From a virus: DNA of 35,293 nt. The stretch's first letter is position 1, and every line of letters starts with the position of its first letter. Made by a program: the position numbers and the translations under genes. Positions 15,081 through 21,048 of this stretch are shown here, piece after piece. The notes below the pieces were generated by a model, which searched no databases, was not told the origin of the DNA, and saw only the letters and a list, made by a program, of their open reading frames with translations. The DNA lies in IMG/VR virus record IMGVR_UViG_3300031974_004173, positions 1 to 35,293 of that record; one strand, 5' to 3'.

Positions 15081-16585
15081 ACGTGCTTAGCCTATTTGAC
15101 GGAATGAGTTGCGGACAGATTGCACTTGATAGGCTTGGAATCAAGGTAGATAACTACTTTGCTTGTGAAATTGACAAGTATGCAATGCAAGTGACTCAAA
15201 CAAACTTTCCCAATACTGTTCAGTTGGGAGATGTGACTAAGGTGGACTTATCAAAATTACCAAAGATAGATTTGGTATTGGCAGGTTCACCTTGTCAAGG
15301 TTTTTCTTTTGCAGGAAAGCAGTTAGCTTTTGATGACCCAAGATCCGCATTGTTCTTTGAGTTCATTAAAATACTTAAAGAAATAAAGCCAAAGTATTTC
15401 TTACTTGAAAATGTAAGAATGAAAAAGGAGTTCTTGAATATCATTACAGAACAGGTTTCTTCTTGCTACCCAGAAATACCTTTTGGAATAGAACCAATAC
15501 TGATTAATAGTTCTTTAGTATCAGCTCAATCAAGGCAGAGATATTATTGGACTAACATTCCAGGAATTGAACAACCCAAAGAAAGAGGAATTGTTTTAAG
15601 AGATATCTTAGAAGAAAATCCAAATGAAGCTCCAACAAAAGATACAGCTAGAAACAGAAGACATTATAAAGAGTTGGATGATAAGTCTTTATGTATGACT
15701 GCAACAATGTATAAAGGGGCAGGAAATAATGGTATGACTTTAGTTCCACAAAAGCCTATTAAAGTAGGAATGAATGTTGAGCAAGTTAAAGTAAGAAAGC
15801 ACGAGGTTGATATTGCAAGTCTTCAATATTTATTGAGAGAAATGAAATCTAATAGCGGTAAAACAAACAAACAAATTGCTGAAGAAACTAATATGCCATT
15901 AACCAAAGTAGAGCATTGGTTTAGAACAGATGGCAGTTTTGCGATACCAAGTGATGATATTTGGTTTAAATTAAAAGAAGTTCTTGGTATTAAAACAGAT
16001 GTTTTTGATGCCCAGATCATGGAGTTTGAATATAGGGACGGAGTTTATGAAACCAAACAAAGGGTTTATAGTGAAGAGGGTAAGTCACCAACCCTTACCG
16101 CTTCTAACAAAGAGCAATACATAGAAACTTATGACGCACCGCAACAAGTAGGAACTGCTGTAGATATAAACGGACATGATATTTTGAAAAGAGTTTATAG
16201 CCCAGATGGTAAGTCGCCTACGGTAAATACTTGTCAAGGCGGAAACAGAGAGCCTAAAGTTGTCTGTGGTAGATATGTTGGCAGATATAAGATAGATGGA
16301 GTAAGGCAAGACCATAAGGGTTCTATTGCAGGAAAGTCTAAACAAATGCTAGAACTTAGAAAAGATCAGAAGACAAACAACCTATCTACAGTCCAGAAGG
16401 ATAATGTTTTGACTAAAGATGAGGTTTATTGGAGAAAGCTAACACCTTTAGAAGCAGAAAGACTGCAAACCGTTCCTGACAACTACACCAATCATGTATC
16501 AAATACCCAAAGATACAAGATGTTAGGTAATGGATGGACGGTTGAAGTTATATGTCACATCTTTAAAAATATGGAGATTAATTAA
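15077..16585 (+). CDS. dcm: DNA cytosine-5 methyltransferase with HTH insert and repeated TRD-like units
   Basis: This 502-aa enzyme has all C5-methyltransferase core motifs: LSLFDGMSCGQIAL (motif I), GSPCQGFSFAG with catalytic C73 (IV), LLENV (VI, E111), SAQSRQRYYW (VIII), LTPLEAERLQTVPDNY (IX) and MLGNGWTVEVI (X). Between VIII and IX about 290 residues are inserted. They include a helix-turn-helix-like part (TNKQIAEETNMPLTKVEHWF, about 263-282) and several similar target-recognition-like units with (G)KSPT(L/V). It probably modifies phage DNA against host restriction. Its recognition site cannot be read from sequence. The 3' end overlaps the convergent HNH gene by 8 nt. Confidence 0.9.
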   Translation: MNVLSLFDGMSCGQIALDRLGIKVDNYFACEIDKYAMQVTQTNFPNTVQLGDVTKVDLSKLPKIDLVLAGSPCQGFSFAGKQLAFDDPRSALFFEFIKILKEIKPKYFLLENVRMKKEFLNIITEQVSSCYPEIPFGIEPILINSSLVSAQSRQRYYWTNIPGIEQPKERGIVLRDILEENPNEAPTKDTARNRRHYKELDDKSLCMTATMYKGAGNNGMTLVPQKPIKVGMNVEQVKVRKHEVDIASLQYLLREMKSNSGKTNKQIAEETNMPLTKVEHWFRTDGSFAIPSDDIWFKLKEVLGIKTDVFDAQIMEFEYRDGVYETKQRVYSEEGKSPTLTASNKEQYIETYDAPQQVGTAVDINGHDILKRVYSPDGKSPTVNTCQGGNREPKVVCGRYVGRYKIDGVRQDHKGSIAGKSKQMLELRKDQKTNNLSTVQKDNVLTKDEVYWRKLTPLEAERLQTVPDNYTNHVSNTQRYKMLGNGWTVEVICHIFKNMEIN

Positions 16586-17084
16586 ACTTAGATATCTTTT
16601 TACACCAATCAATGAGTTGTTCTAATTCTAAGGTGTACTTCATCATGTTTACTGCAAGACACACTAGAGCTATGTTTCCCTTCACATAGCCTTTAGTGTT
16701 GTCTATGCGGTCTATTGAAATGTTAGATAAATGGTATCCTGTTCCATCCTTTATGTAAGTCATTTTTACTCCAGAATACTGACAAATTCCTTTTTGTTTA
16801 TCATATATATCATGGAGATCTTTTCTTACTATATCAAAATCATGAGTCTTCTTCCTTCTATGTGCTAGTTGACCGTATAGGTGAGATAGATATGTGTGTG
16901 GGGTTTTGCTGATATTTTTTCTTTTCCCGATTTGACGGCAGGAACGACATTGTCTAGTTCTATAGCCTTTGCTTATTTCAAAGCGAGAGATATCTAATTC
17001 TGTATTACAGATTGTGCATACTCTAGTCTTATGACCAGTCGTATGGTGTTGAGTCTTTGACTTTAAGTTCAAAGGCTTCAACAT
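16578..17084 (-). CDS. Zinc-ribbon HNH endonuclease-like protein
   Basis: This 168-aa protein has an N-terminal CxxC...CxxC zinc ribbon (C23, C26, C46, C49) followed by a basic linker. A divergent HNH core follows: CQYSGVKM (about 101-108), NISIDRIDNTKGYVKGNIALVC (121-142) and VNMMK. The D-R-I-D, G-N-I and N-x-x-K positions match phage HNH proteins. It could be a free-standing homing nuclease, a packaging-linked HNH protein or a restriction enzyme partner of the convergent methyltransferase. It overlaps the DUF5675 gene by 56 nt; GAGAGG about 10 nt upstream supports this start. Confidence 0.7.
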   Translation of the reverse strand: MLKPLNLKSKTQHHTTGHKTRVCTICNTELDISRFEISKGYRTRQCRSCRQIGKRKNISKTPHTYLSHLYGQLAHRRKKTHDFDIVRKDLHDIYDKQKGICQYSGVKMTYIKDGTGYHLSNISIDRIDNTKGYVKGNIALVCLAVNMMKYTLELEQLIDWCKKISKFN

Positions 17085-17457
17085 CTTTTAAGACCTCTCT
17101 GAACTTAGTCATTGCTACTTTGCTTGAAGATACCGCAGGTTTTCCTGGCATTAAACTACTGCCAACTAATAAACAACCATGACTATCTTTTTCTGGAAAG
17201 TTTCCTACATGAAATAGGATATAAGTTCTATTGGGAACATCACAGACTTCAAAAGTTTCTCCAAATCTTTGTGATGTATATTGTTTACAGGTATATGTGC
17301 CTGTGGGAATGCAACTGATCTCTTTTTTATTTCCCCTCCAGGGACGTTCAGCTATCCAAAAAACATTATCTTTAACAGTTAGCTTACCAAGTGTTGCTTC
17401 GGGCAAATAGGCAAATCTTTCTAAAACTGCCTCTGATTCTTTGTCTTTAAAAAACAT
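17029..17457 (-). CDS. DUF5675-like protein with SHGC motif, candidate endolysin
   Basis: This 142-aa protein has the DUF5675 layout: a front part LTVKDNVFWIAERPWRGNKKE, then SCIPTGTY, then HVGNFPEKDSHGCLLVG. H83 and S92-H93-G94-C95 match the SHGC catalytic motif known from YkuD-type L,D-transpeptidases, though the overall family differs. It directly follows an XhlA-like membrane protein gene (1-nt gap), which suggests a lysis pair. A cell-wall acting enzyme is inferred. No signal peptide is visible, so export would need the partner. Confidence 0.68.
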   Translation of the reverse strand: MFFKDKESEAVLERFAYLPEATLGKLTVKDNVFWIAERPWRGNKKEISCIPTGTYTCKQYTSQRFGETFEVCDVPNRTYILFHVGNFPEKDSHGCLLVGSSLMPGKPAVSSSKVAMTKFREVLKDVEAFELKVKDSTPYDWS

Positions 17458-17458
17458 A

Positions 17459-17710
17459 TTAAAAAATTAATGAGCTGCCAGCCAATGCAACAACAATAGC
17501 CCATGCGAATCTTTCAATCCAACCGATATAAACATTGCCTTTTGATTGAGACTGTTCAAGACTTCTTAATCTAAACTCATGATCCTGTAGATCATCTTTC
17601 TGAGCGATCATTCTCTCTTCTAATCTAGGAAGAATAGATGTGAGCTTATGAACCTCTTCCATTTTTTTTTCGAGGTTGTCGAGTCGCATTTCTAACGCTT
17701 TTAGCTCCAT
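17459..17710 (-). CDS. XhlA-like coiled-coil protein with C-terminal membrane segment
   Basis: The ATG at 17710 is preferred because AGGAA lies 8 nt upstream; an upstream TTG at 17752 lacks a ribosome site. The 83 residues form a long heptad-like helix (LEMRLDNLEKKMEEVHKL, then LPRLEERMIAQ and FRLRSLEQS). A single hydrophobic segment (WAIVVALAGSSLIF) closes the C-terminus. This is the layout of XhlA-type holin accessory proteins. With the DUF5675 gene downstream it forms a likely lysis cassette. Confidence 0.62.
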   Translation of the reverse strand: MELKALEMRLDNLEKKMEEVHKLTSILPRLEERMIAQKDDLQDHEFRLRSLEQSQSKGNVYIGWIERFAWAIVVALAGSSLIF

Positions 17711-17770
17711 ATAATATATTCCTGTTAAATGTAAAAGATATAATAAAAACAATACAAGAACAAGTTTATA

Positions 17771-17798
17771 AATAAATATAAAAATGGTAATATTTATT
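17771..17798. repeat. Perfect 9-bp inverted repeat upstream of the NrdR-like gene
   Basis: AATAAATAT (17771-17779) and ATATTTATT (17790-17798) are separated by 10 nt, 16 nt upstream of the NrdR-like ATG and downstream of the divergent lysis genes. It could be an operator, but A/T composition makes chance pairing easier. Confidence 0.35.
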
Positions 17799-17814
17799 AA
17801 AAAAGGTAGGGAAT

Positions 17815-17982
17815 ATGTATTGCGAGGATTGTGGAAACAAAACCAAAGTTATTGATTCAAGAAATATTTTAGAAAACGGAACAATTGTTTATAGAAGAAG
17901 AGAGTGCCCGGTTTGTCGGGTAAGATTTAACACTTTTGAAGAACGACAAAAAAAAATTCAAAAGTCAATAAGTAAAGATTAA
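17815..17982 (+). CDS. NrdR-like zinc-ribbon protein lacking the ATP-cone
   Basis: This 55-aa protein matches the N-terminal zinc ribbon of the NrdR repressor, with the two C-x2-C pairs and the diagnostic TKVIDSR, RRREC and FNTFEER elements in register. Bacterial NrdR continues for about 100 residues with an ATP-cone that senses dATP/ATP; here the gene stops right after the ribbon. It might bind NrdR boxes without nucleotide control, repressing or de-repressing host ribonucleotide reductase genes. GGTAGGGAAT precedes the ATG. It sits with one other gene on the plus strand between minus-strand blocks. The family match is strong, the role is inference. Confidence 0.85.
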   Translation: MYCEDCGNKTKVIDSRNILENGTIVYRRRECPVCRVRFNTFEERQKKIQKSISKD

Positions 17983-18051
17983 ATATTCTTTATTTATCTT
18001 TGTTAAAACAATTGAACAGATTTTTAATTTTAGCTAATATGGAAAGTTCCC

Positions 18052-18228
18052 ATGTTAGTTAAAGAAGCAATAATAAAAGTAGCCAGAGAGCTCAAAAACC
18101 AAGAAGAAAAAACCTATCAAGATTCAGACTTGTTAGTAGGGTATCCAGAAGACCTAAACCCTGAAGATATAAAAAAGGCAATGGTTGCAATAGCTTCAGT
18201 TTCTGACGCAATTGTAAATTTATATTAA
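18052..18228 (+). CDS. Unknown 58-aa protein
   Basis: The ATG at 18052 has GGAAAG 7 nt upstream. The protein shows an N-terminal amphipathic helix (EAIIKVARELKNQEEK), a turn with GYPEDLNPED and a C-terminal helix (KKAMVAIASVSDAIVNLY). It follows the NrdR-like gene in the same orientation after 69 nt. Its last 9 nt overlap the convergent gene. Too short to place in a family. Confidence 0.5.
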   Translation: MLVKEAIIKVARELKNQEEKTYQDSDLLVGYPEDLNPEDIKKAMVAIASVSDAIVNLY

Positions 18229-18417
18229 ATCTATTTCCTTGTAGGCATCTTCATAGTTGTTGCCAAGTTTAGACCACTCACTATCACCACTAAGTTTATA
18301 AATCCATCCACTTACTTTATGTTTTTTGCCGTAGGGATTTTTGGGTACCCATCTTAAGATTACTCTATCGTGTCCCTGTTGTTTAAACCTCTGCAGTAAG
18401 TCTTCCTTTTTACTCAT
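18220..18417 (-). CDS. Unknown basic 65-aa protein
   Basis: This small basic protein begins with a helix (KKEDLLQRFKQQGHD). It continues with a beta-like middle (RVILRWVPKN, KVSGWIYKLSGDSEW) and ends in an acidic tail. No family was recognised. It is the last gene of the minus-strand replication/basic block and is 4 nt downstream of the 57-aa gene. Confidence 0.5.
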   Translation of the reverse strand: MSKKEDLLQRFKQQGHDRVILRWVPKNPYGKKHKVSGWIYKLSGDSEWSKLGNNYEDAYKEIDLI

Positions 18418-18421
18418 AAAA

Positions 18422-18595
18422 TCAATGATAAGTTATATCATGATCATCATAAACCAAAACCTCGTTAAGTTCACCTATAAGATCAAGCCCTATATCGTCT
18501 AAGATTCTTTGTGCTTGGTGGTGATCTTCAGCTATTATGAGAAATTGTTGGGGTGTTTGCTCGTCTTGGGTAATAGACCCATAGAATACCTTCAT
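18422..18595 (-). CDS. Unknown acidic 57-aa protein
   Basis: The start at 18595 overlaps the preceding stop (ATGA, 4 nt). The 57 residues look like a small alpha/beta fold: strand (KVFYGSIT), helix (QQFLIIAEDHHQAQRILDDIG) and strand (ELNEVLVYDD). It is acidic, in contrast to the basic genes upstream. The ATGA junction and the coding-like sequence are the evidence. Function is unknown. Confidence 0.5.
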   Translation of the reverse strand: MKVFYGSITQDEQTPQQFLIIAEDHHQAQRILDDIGLDLIGELNEVLVYDDHDITYH

Positions 18596-18936
18596 TTTTT
18601 AGGCGGTGATTTCTTACTCCCCCCCGAACCAGACCAAAGTTTTTTCCTTGCCCAATAGTTCGCAGAGAACTTATCATTCTTTGTAAGCCCGCCTGATTTG
18701 TTTTTGATTCCTGCGGATCGTGCAAGATAAGACTTCCTAGCTTTACTAGAATAATTATGCCCATAATCTTTATGCCCAAATCTGACAACTTTAATTTCAT
18801 TACCTTTTTTTGCTAGCACTTCCATTTTGTGCTTGCTTGATCCTGTGTTTCTTCTTGGCTTATTAAATCCTGGATACTTCTTGCCTCGATAAACAACACC
18901 ACCAGAGACTCTTTTTGTGTCTTTAGTTGTTGCCAT
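18592..18936 (-). CDS. Small lysine-rich phage protein (114 aa)
   Basis: This basic protein is rich in Lys, Arg, Gly and Ser. The region KVVRFGHKDYGHNYSSKARKS, then YLARSAGI and DKFSANYWARKKLW, resembles a family of small phage proteins with a VxFG...KARK...ARSAG...ANYWARK pattern, whose function is not known. It has a TAATG overlap with the upstream gene. Because it lies in a run of similar small basic genes, DNA or nucleoid binding or packaging with DNA is possible. Confidence 0.6.
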   Translation of the reverse strand: MATTKDTKRVSGGVVYRGKKYPGFNKPRRNTGSSKHKMEVLAKKGNEIKVVRFGHKDYGHNYSSKARKSYLARSAGIKNKSGGLTKNDKFSANYWARKKLWSGSGGSKKSPPKK

Positions 18937-19178
18937 TATCTTTTCCTCCCTTTGTGTAATCCGTGTCTAGCGTGTTGCTTACCTTTTGCTGTTGCTTTTC
19001 TTTTTACCCGATTAGCCTGAGCTAACTTTTTTCTGCCCTTTGCTGTAGATTTTAACTTTGCTATTGTCTTTGCTGGAGCATAGACTTCACCAGTCACACT
19101 AGATTTTTTTCCACTAGCAGTTCGCCAATTCTGCTTACTCCACATTTTAAGTGATTTCTGTGATTTTTTTAATGGCAT
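18936..19178 (-). CDS. DUF6321-like small basic protein (80 aa)
   Basis: The sequence SLKMWSKQNWRTASGKKS, followed by GEVYAPAKTIAKL and a Lys/Arg-rich tail ending HGLHKGRKR, follows the DUF6321 pattern (W-x-x-Q-x-W-R-T-S-G-K-x-S ... Y-x-P). Almost a third of residues are Lys or Arg. These proteins are small, basic and of unknown role in many phages. It is followed by a TAATG overlap with the 114-aa gene. Confidence 0.62.
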   Translation of the reverse strand: MPLKKSQKSLKMWSKQNWRTASGKKSSVTGEVYAPAKTIAKLKSTAKGRKKLAQANRVKRKATAKGKQHARHGLHKGRKR

Positions 19179-19196
19179 AATCTTAAATAAGTATAG

Positions 19197-19340
19197 TTAT
19201 TTTTTAGTTGTCCTTCTTCTAGCGTTTGCTTTTCTTCTAACCCTTGAAACTTTTTTCTTTGGGGTGGATTTTTCCATCATTCGTTTTTCTTGTCTGTTGA
19301 GTGTCCACTCTATAAATCTGTCAAATAATTTACCAATCAT
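19197..19340 (-). CDS. 47-aa highly basic protein
   Basis: The ATG at 19340 overlaps the preceding stop (ATGA). The first 22 residues form an aromatic helix (KLFDRFIEWTLNRQEKR); the rest is strongly basic (STPKKKVSRVRRKANARRR). The helix-plus-basic-tail design suggests nucleic-acid binding by the tail. No family is known to me. Confidence 0.5.
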   Translation of the reverse strand: MIGKLFDRFIEWTLNRQEKRMMEKSTPKKKVSRVRRKANARRRTTKK

Positions 19341-19540
19341 TTTTTATAACCTCCGCCTTTTGCTTTATACATTCTAGCTAACATCTGGGCTTTTCTTGCT
19401 GACCATTGACCAGCTCTTCCGCCTTTTGATCCTGCTTTAATTTGATTAAAGAGATTCTTTCGCATTGTTGGTTTAGTATAGTTGCCAGCAGAATTGACTG
19501 TTGATTTTTTTTTAGTAGTTTTGCTACTTTTTCTTAGCAT
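19337..19540 (-). CDS. DUF5872-like small basic protein (67 aa)
   Basis: LFNQIKAGSKGGRAGQWSARKA, followed by QMLARMYKAKGGGY, fits the DUF5872 pattern (W-E-x-V-K-A-x-x-K-G-G-x-x-G-Q-W-S-A-R-K-A-Q-x-A-x-x-Y-K-x-x-G-G-G-Y) found in many phage and bacterial small proteins. The N-terminus is basic and disordered. The function of the family is not established. It overlaps the 39-aa gene by 17 nt and the 47-aa gene by 4 nt. Confidence 0.7.
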   Translation of the reverse strand: MLRKSSKTTKKKSTVNSAGNYTKPTMRKNLFNQIKAGSKGGRAGQWSARKAQMLARMYKAKGGGYKK

Positions 19541-19643
19541 TTGTTTTTCTTAGTTTTTTAAAATCAGCACCAGTAATCTTGTTTCTAGGATTTGCTACCT
19601 TTGCTATTTTTTTTTGTTTTGGTGAATACTTTTTAAAAGGCAT
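19524..19643 (-). CDS. 39-aa basic protein with KITGADFKKLR motif
   Basis: The ATG at 19643 overlaps the stop of the 24-aa gene (TAATG). MPFKKYSPKQKKIA, followed by KITGADFKKLR, matches a recurrent tiny phage-protein pattern (PRxKITGADFKxLR) of unknown role. It is extremely basic. Junction geometry and motif support translation. Confidence 0.55.
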   Translation of the reverse strand: MPFKKYSPKQKKIAKVANPRNKITGADFKKLRKTNAKKK

Positions 19644-19717
19644 TATTTCTTTTTACCTTTTTTAGTTTTCTTTTTTTTAGGCTTTCCATAACCCATACCT
19701 TTTTTACCATAACCCAT
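19643..19717 (-). CDS. 24-aa lysine-rich micro-protein with MGYGK repeat
   Basis: A consensus AGGAGG lies 8 nt upstream of the ATG at 19717, and TAATG overlaps join it to both neighbours. The product repeats MGYGK twice and then is nearly all Lys. More than half of the residues are Lys. At this size only the ribosome site, the two junctions and the reading pattern support it, but all agree. Confidence 0.55.
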   Translation of the reverse strand: MGYGKKGMGYGKPKKKKTKKGKKK

Positions 19718-19902
19718 TATTTTTTCCTCCTAGATTTTTTAGCTTTAGCCTTTGCCTTTTGAGATAGATCGCCATAATGGAATAACTTAAAGCTAGATGC
19801 TGAGTGCTTTACACCAGAGTGCAAAGATCCATCTGGCATTTTGTGGTATCCGCCTTTATGTAAAGTTCCATCCTTTTTGTAATGGTTCACGCCTTTTGCC
19901 AT
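19717..19902 (-). CDS. Small basic phage protein (61 aa) with HYKKDGTLHKGGYHKMPDG
   Basis: The N-terminal HYKKDGTLHKGGYHKMPDG, followed by SLHSGVKHS, is a recurring pattern in small phage proteins of unknown function (HYxxDGTxHKGxxHKMPNGxxM). The tail is Lys/Arg-rich. The gene overlaps the end of the 120-aa gene by 47 nt. It starts the run of basic micro-genes. Confidence 0.6.
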   Translation of the reverse strand: MAKGVNHYKKDGTLHKGGYHKMPDGSLHSGVKHSASSFKLFHYGDLSQKAKAKAKKSRRKK

Positions 19903-20218
19903 TTTTATCCTTAAATATTTTAACTACTCTATGATAAACCATGTCTTTCATGCCCTTCATAGTTTTATTATGTTCTGGCAATTCTTCCCATGCTTTTTTT
20001 CTTTCCTCCCGAGTTGGCAGGTCAGCAATGGTTTTAGGAATAGCCATCTGCATAGCTAAAAGATACACTAAATCATAAAATTTTTCATCTATGTCTGACA
20101 TATAAGCTAAACGCTGTTGATGTGTTTTAAGTAAACTTATTTCGTTAGCGTAGCGTAAGGTGTTTATTTGACCAAATTGATCAGTGTGTTTCACTGGTTC
20201 TACATTTAACTTTTTCAA
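19856..20218 (-). CDS. Unknown 120-aa protein, start uncertain (TTG or GTG)
   Basis: The listed start is a TTG at 20218, 5 nt after a weak AGG; an in-frame GTG 8 codons later is the alternative. The protein is helical (NEISLLKTHQQRLAYMSDI, YDLVYLLAMQMAI) with Arg/Lys-rich ends. It overlaps the DUF3310 gene by 38 nt with the TTG start. No family was recognised. It sits between DUF3310 and the basic micro-gene run. Confidence 0.5.
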   Translation of the reverse strand: MKKLNVEPVKHTDQFGQINTLRYANEISLLKTHQQRLAYMSDIDEKFYDLVYLLAMQMAIPKTIADLPTREERKKAWEELPEHNKTMKGMKDMVYHRVVKIFKDKNGKRREPLQKGWNFT

Positions 20219-20420
20219 TAAGCCTAGATAAATACCACTGTGCCTTATAAAGATCTTCTAAAGGTTTTTCTTTGTTGTTATACCTCCAAAGATATTTCAT
20301 AGCATTTATTTGGCATGGTATTTCTTCTGGGTGTGGGTTTAAAGATGCAACCGTTTCAAGTGCGTCTATACATTCCACCTCCCCTGCCTTATAGTGATCT
20401 GGATTTATATTGTCTTTCAT
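20181..20420 (-). CDS. DUF3310 protein
   Basis: NPDHYKAGEVECIDALET near the start, then INAMKYLWRYNNKEKPLEDLYKAQWYL, is the DUF3310 pattern (NPxHYxxGxxEcIDxi ... NaikYlwRyxxK...DlxKAxxYL). DUF3310 proteins (about 60-80 residues) are common in phages near nucleotide-metabolism or replication genes; their function is not settled. It overlaps the Ref-like gene by 4 nt (ATGA). Confidence 0.82.
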   Translation of the reverse strand: MKDNINPDHYKAGEVECIDALETVASLNPHPEEIPCQINAMKYLWRYNNKEKPLEDLYKAQWYLSRLIEKVKCRTSETH

Positions 20421-20710
20421 AATAGCTCCCTTAACTTTTGTAATAAATCTTTTTGTCTCCCATATCTTTTTTCAAACTCTTTTTTAAATGGGTGCCTGGA
20501 TACATACATTTCATTGTTTGCACCTTCTCTGTGATGTTTATAACACAAAGGCAACGTCATTAAGTGTGCTTGTGGTTTTGTTTTTCCGTCAATATGGTGT
20601 ATTTCTGGTGGGGTATGACAGTCATAAAATAACTTACAAATAATACATCCAAACTCAGAAATTTTATCCATCCATTCTTTTTCTTCTTTAGTTGGACTTC
20701 TACCTTTCAA
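20417..20710 (-). CDS. Ref/RecA-dependent nuclease-like HNH protein
   Basis: This 97-aa protein has FGCIICKLFYDC, then EIHHIDGKTKPQAHLMTLPLC and YKHHREG. This matches Ref-type HNH nucleases of phage P1, which cut DNA in RecA filaments (pattern GCIxC...HHIDG...LPLCxxHH). The start is a TTG at 20710, 2 nt after the preceding stop. The upstream residues TKEEKEW resemble the family's N-terminal helix, so this start is preferred over the ATG at codon 14. It may support recombination-dependent replication together with ERF. Confidence 0.72.
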   Translation of the reverse strand: MKGRSPTKEEKEWMDKISEFGCIICKLFYDCHTPPEIHHIDGKTKPQAHLMTLPLCYKHHREGANNEMYVSRHPFKKEFEKRYGRQKDLLQKLRELL

Positions 20711-20712
20711 TT

Positions 20713-21048
20713 TTAAGCCCCGTATCTAGTTCTTTCCATTCTTAAGTTAGCCATTTTAGTTCTCCACTCTTCAAACTGCATATCAACAGCTTGTTTTTCT
20801 GTTTGCAAAGCATCAAGACTAGCTTTTGCACCTGCAACTTTTAAAGATGCTTCGTAATAATTTTCAGAAGCTTCTGCTCTAGCCTTTTGTGCATTATAGC
20901 TACGCTCTCCTTCTTCTTTTGCTCTGCATAATTCAATCCAAAATACTCTTTTTAGATTTACTTCTGACTTTAATACGCTTACTCTAGCTTCTGATATCTT
21001 GGGTATTATATCTCTAAGTTGTTGATGAAAGTTTTCAGATGATTCCAT
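20713..21048 (-). CDS. Unknown coiled-coil protein (111 aa)
   Basis: The protein is nearly all helix, Ala/Glu/Lys-rich: SEARVSVLKSEVNLKRVFWIE, then AEASENYYEASLKVAGAKASL and TKMANLRMERTRYG. AAGGAAAA upstream of the ATG serves as ribosome site. It overlaps the DnaB gene by 14 nt and precedes the Ref-like gene by 2 nt. A coiled-coil accessory of the replication or recombination genes is likely, function unknown. Confidence 0.55.
   Translation of the reverse strand: MESSENFHQQLRDIIPKISEARVSVLKSEVNLKRVFWIELCRAKEEGERSYNAQKARAEASENYYEASLKVAGAKASLDALQTEKQAVDMQFEEWRTKMANLRMERTRYGA

Noticed and set aside
17711-17752. TTG-initiated extension of the XhlA-like gene
   Set aside because: No ribosome site before the TTG; the ATG at 17710 has AGGAA at 8-nt spacing.
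18528-18800. 90-codon minus-strand ORF overlapping the 114-aa basic gene
   Set aside because: It is an out-of-frame shadow of the 114-aa and 57-aa genes, which have coupled junctions and coding-like sequence.
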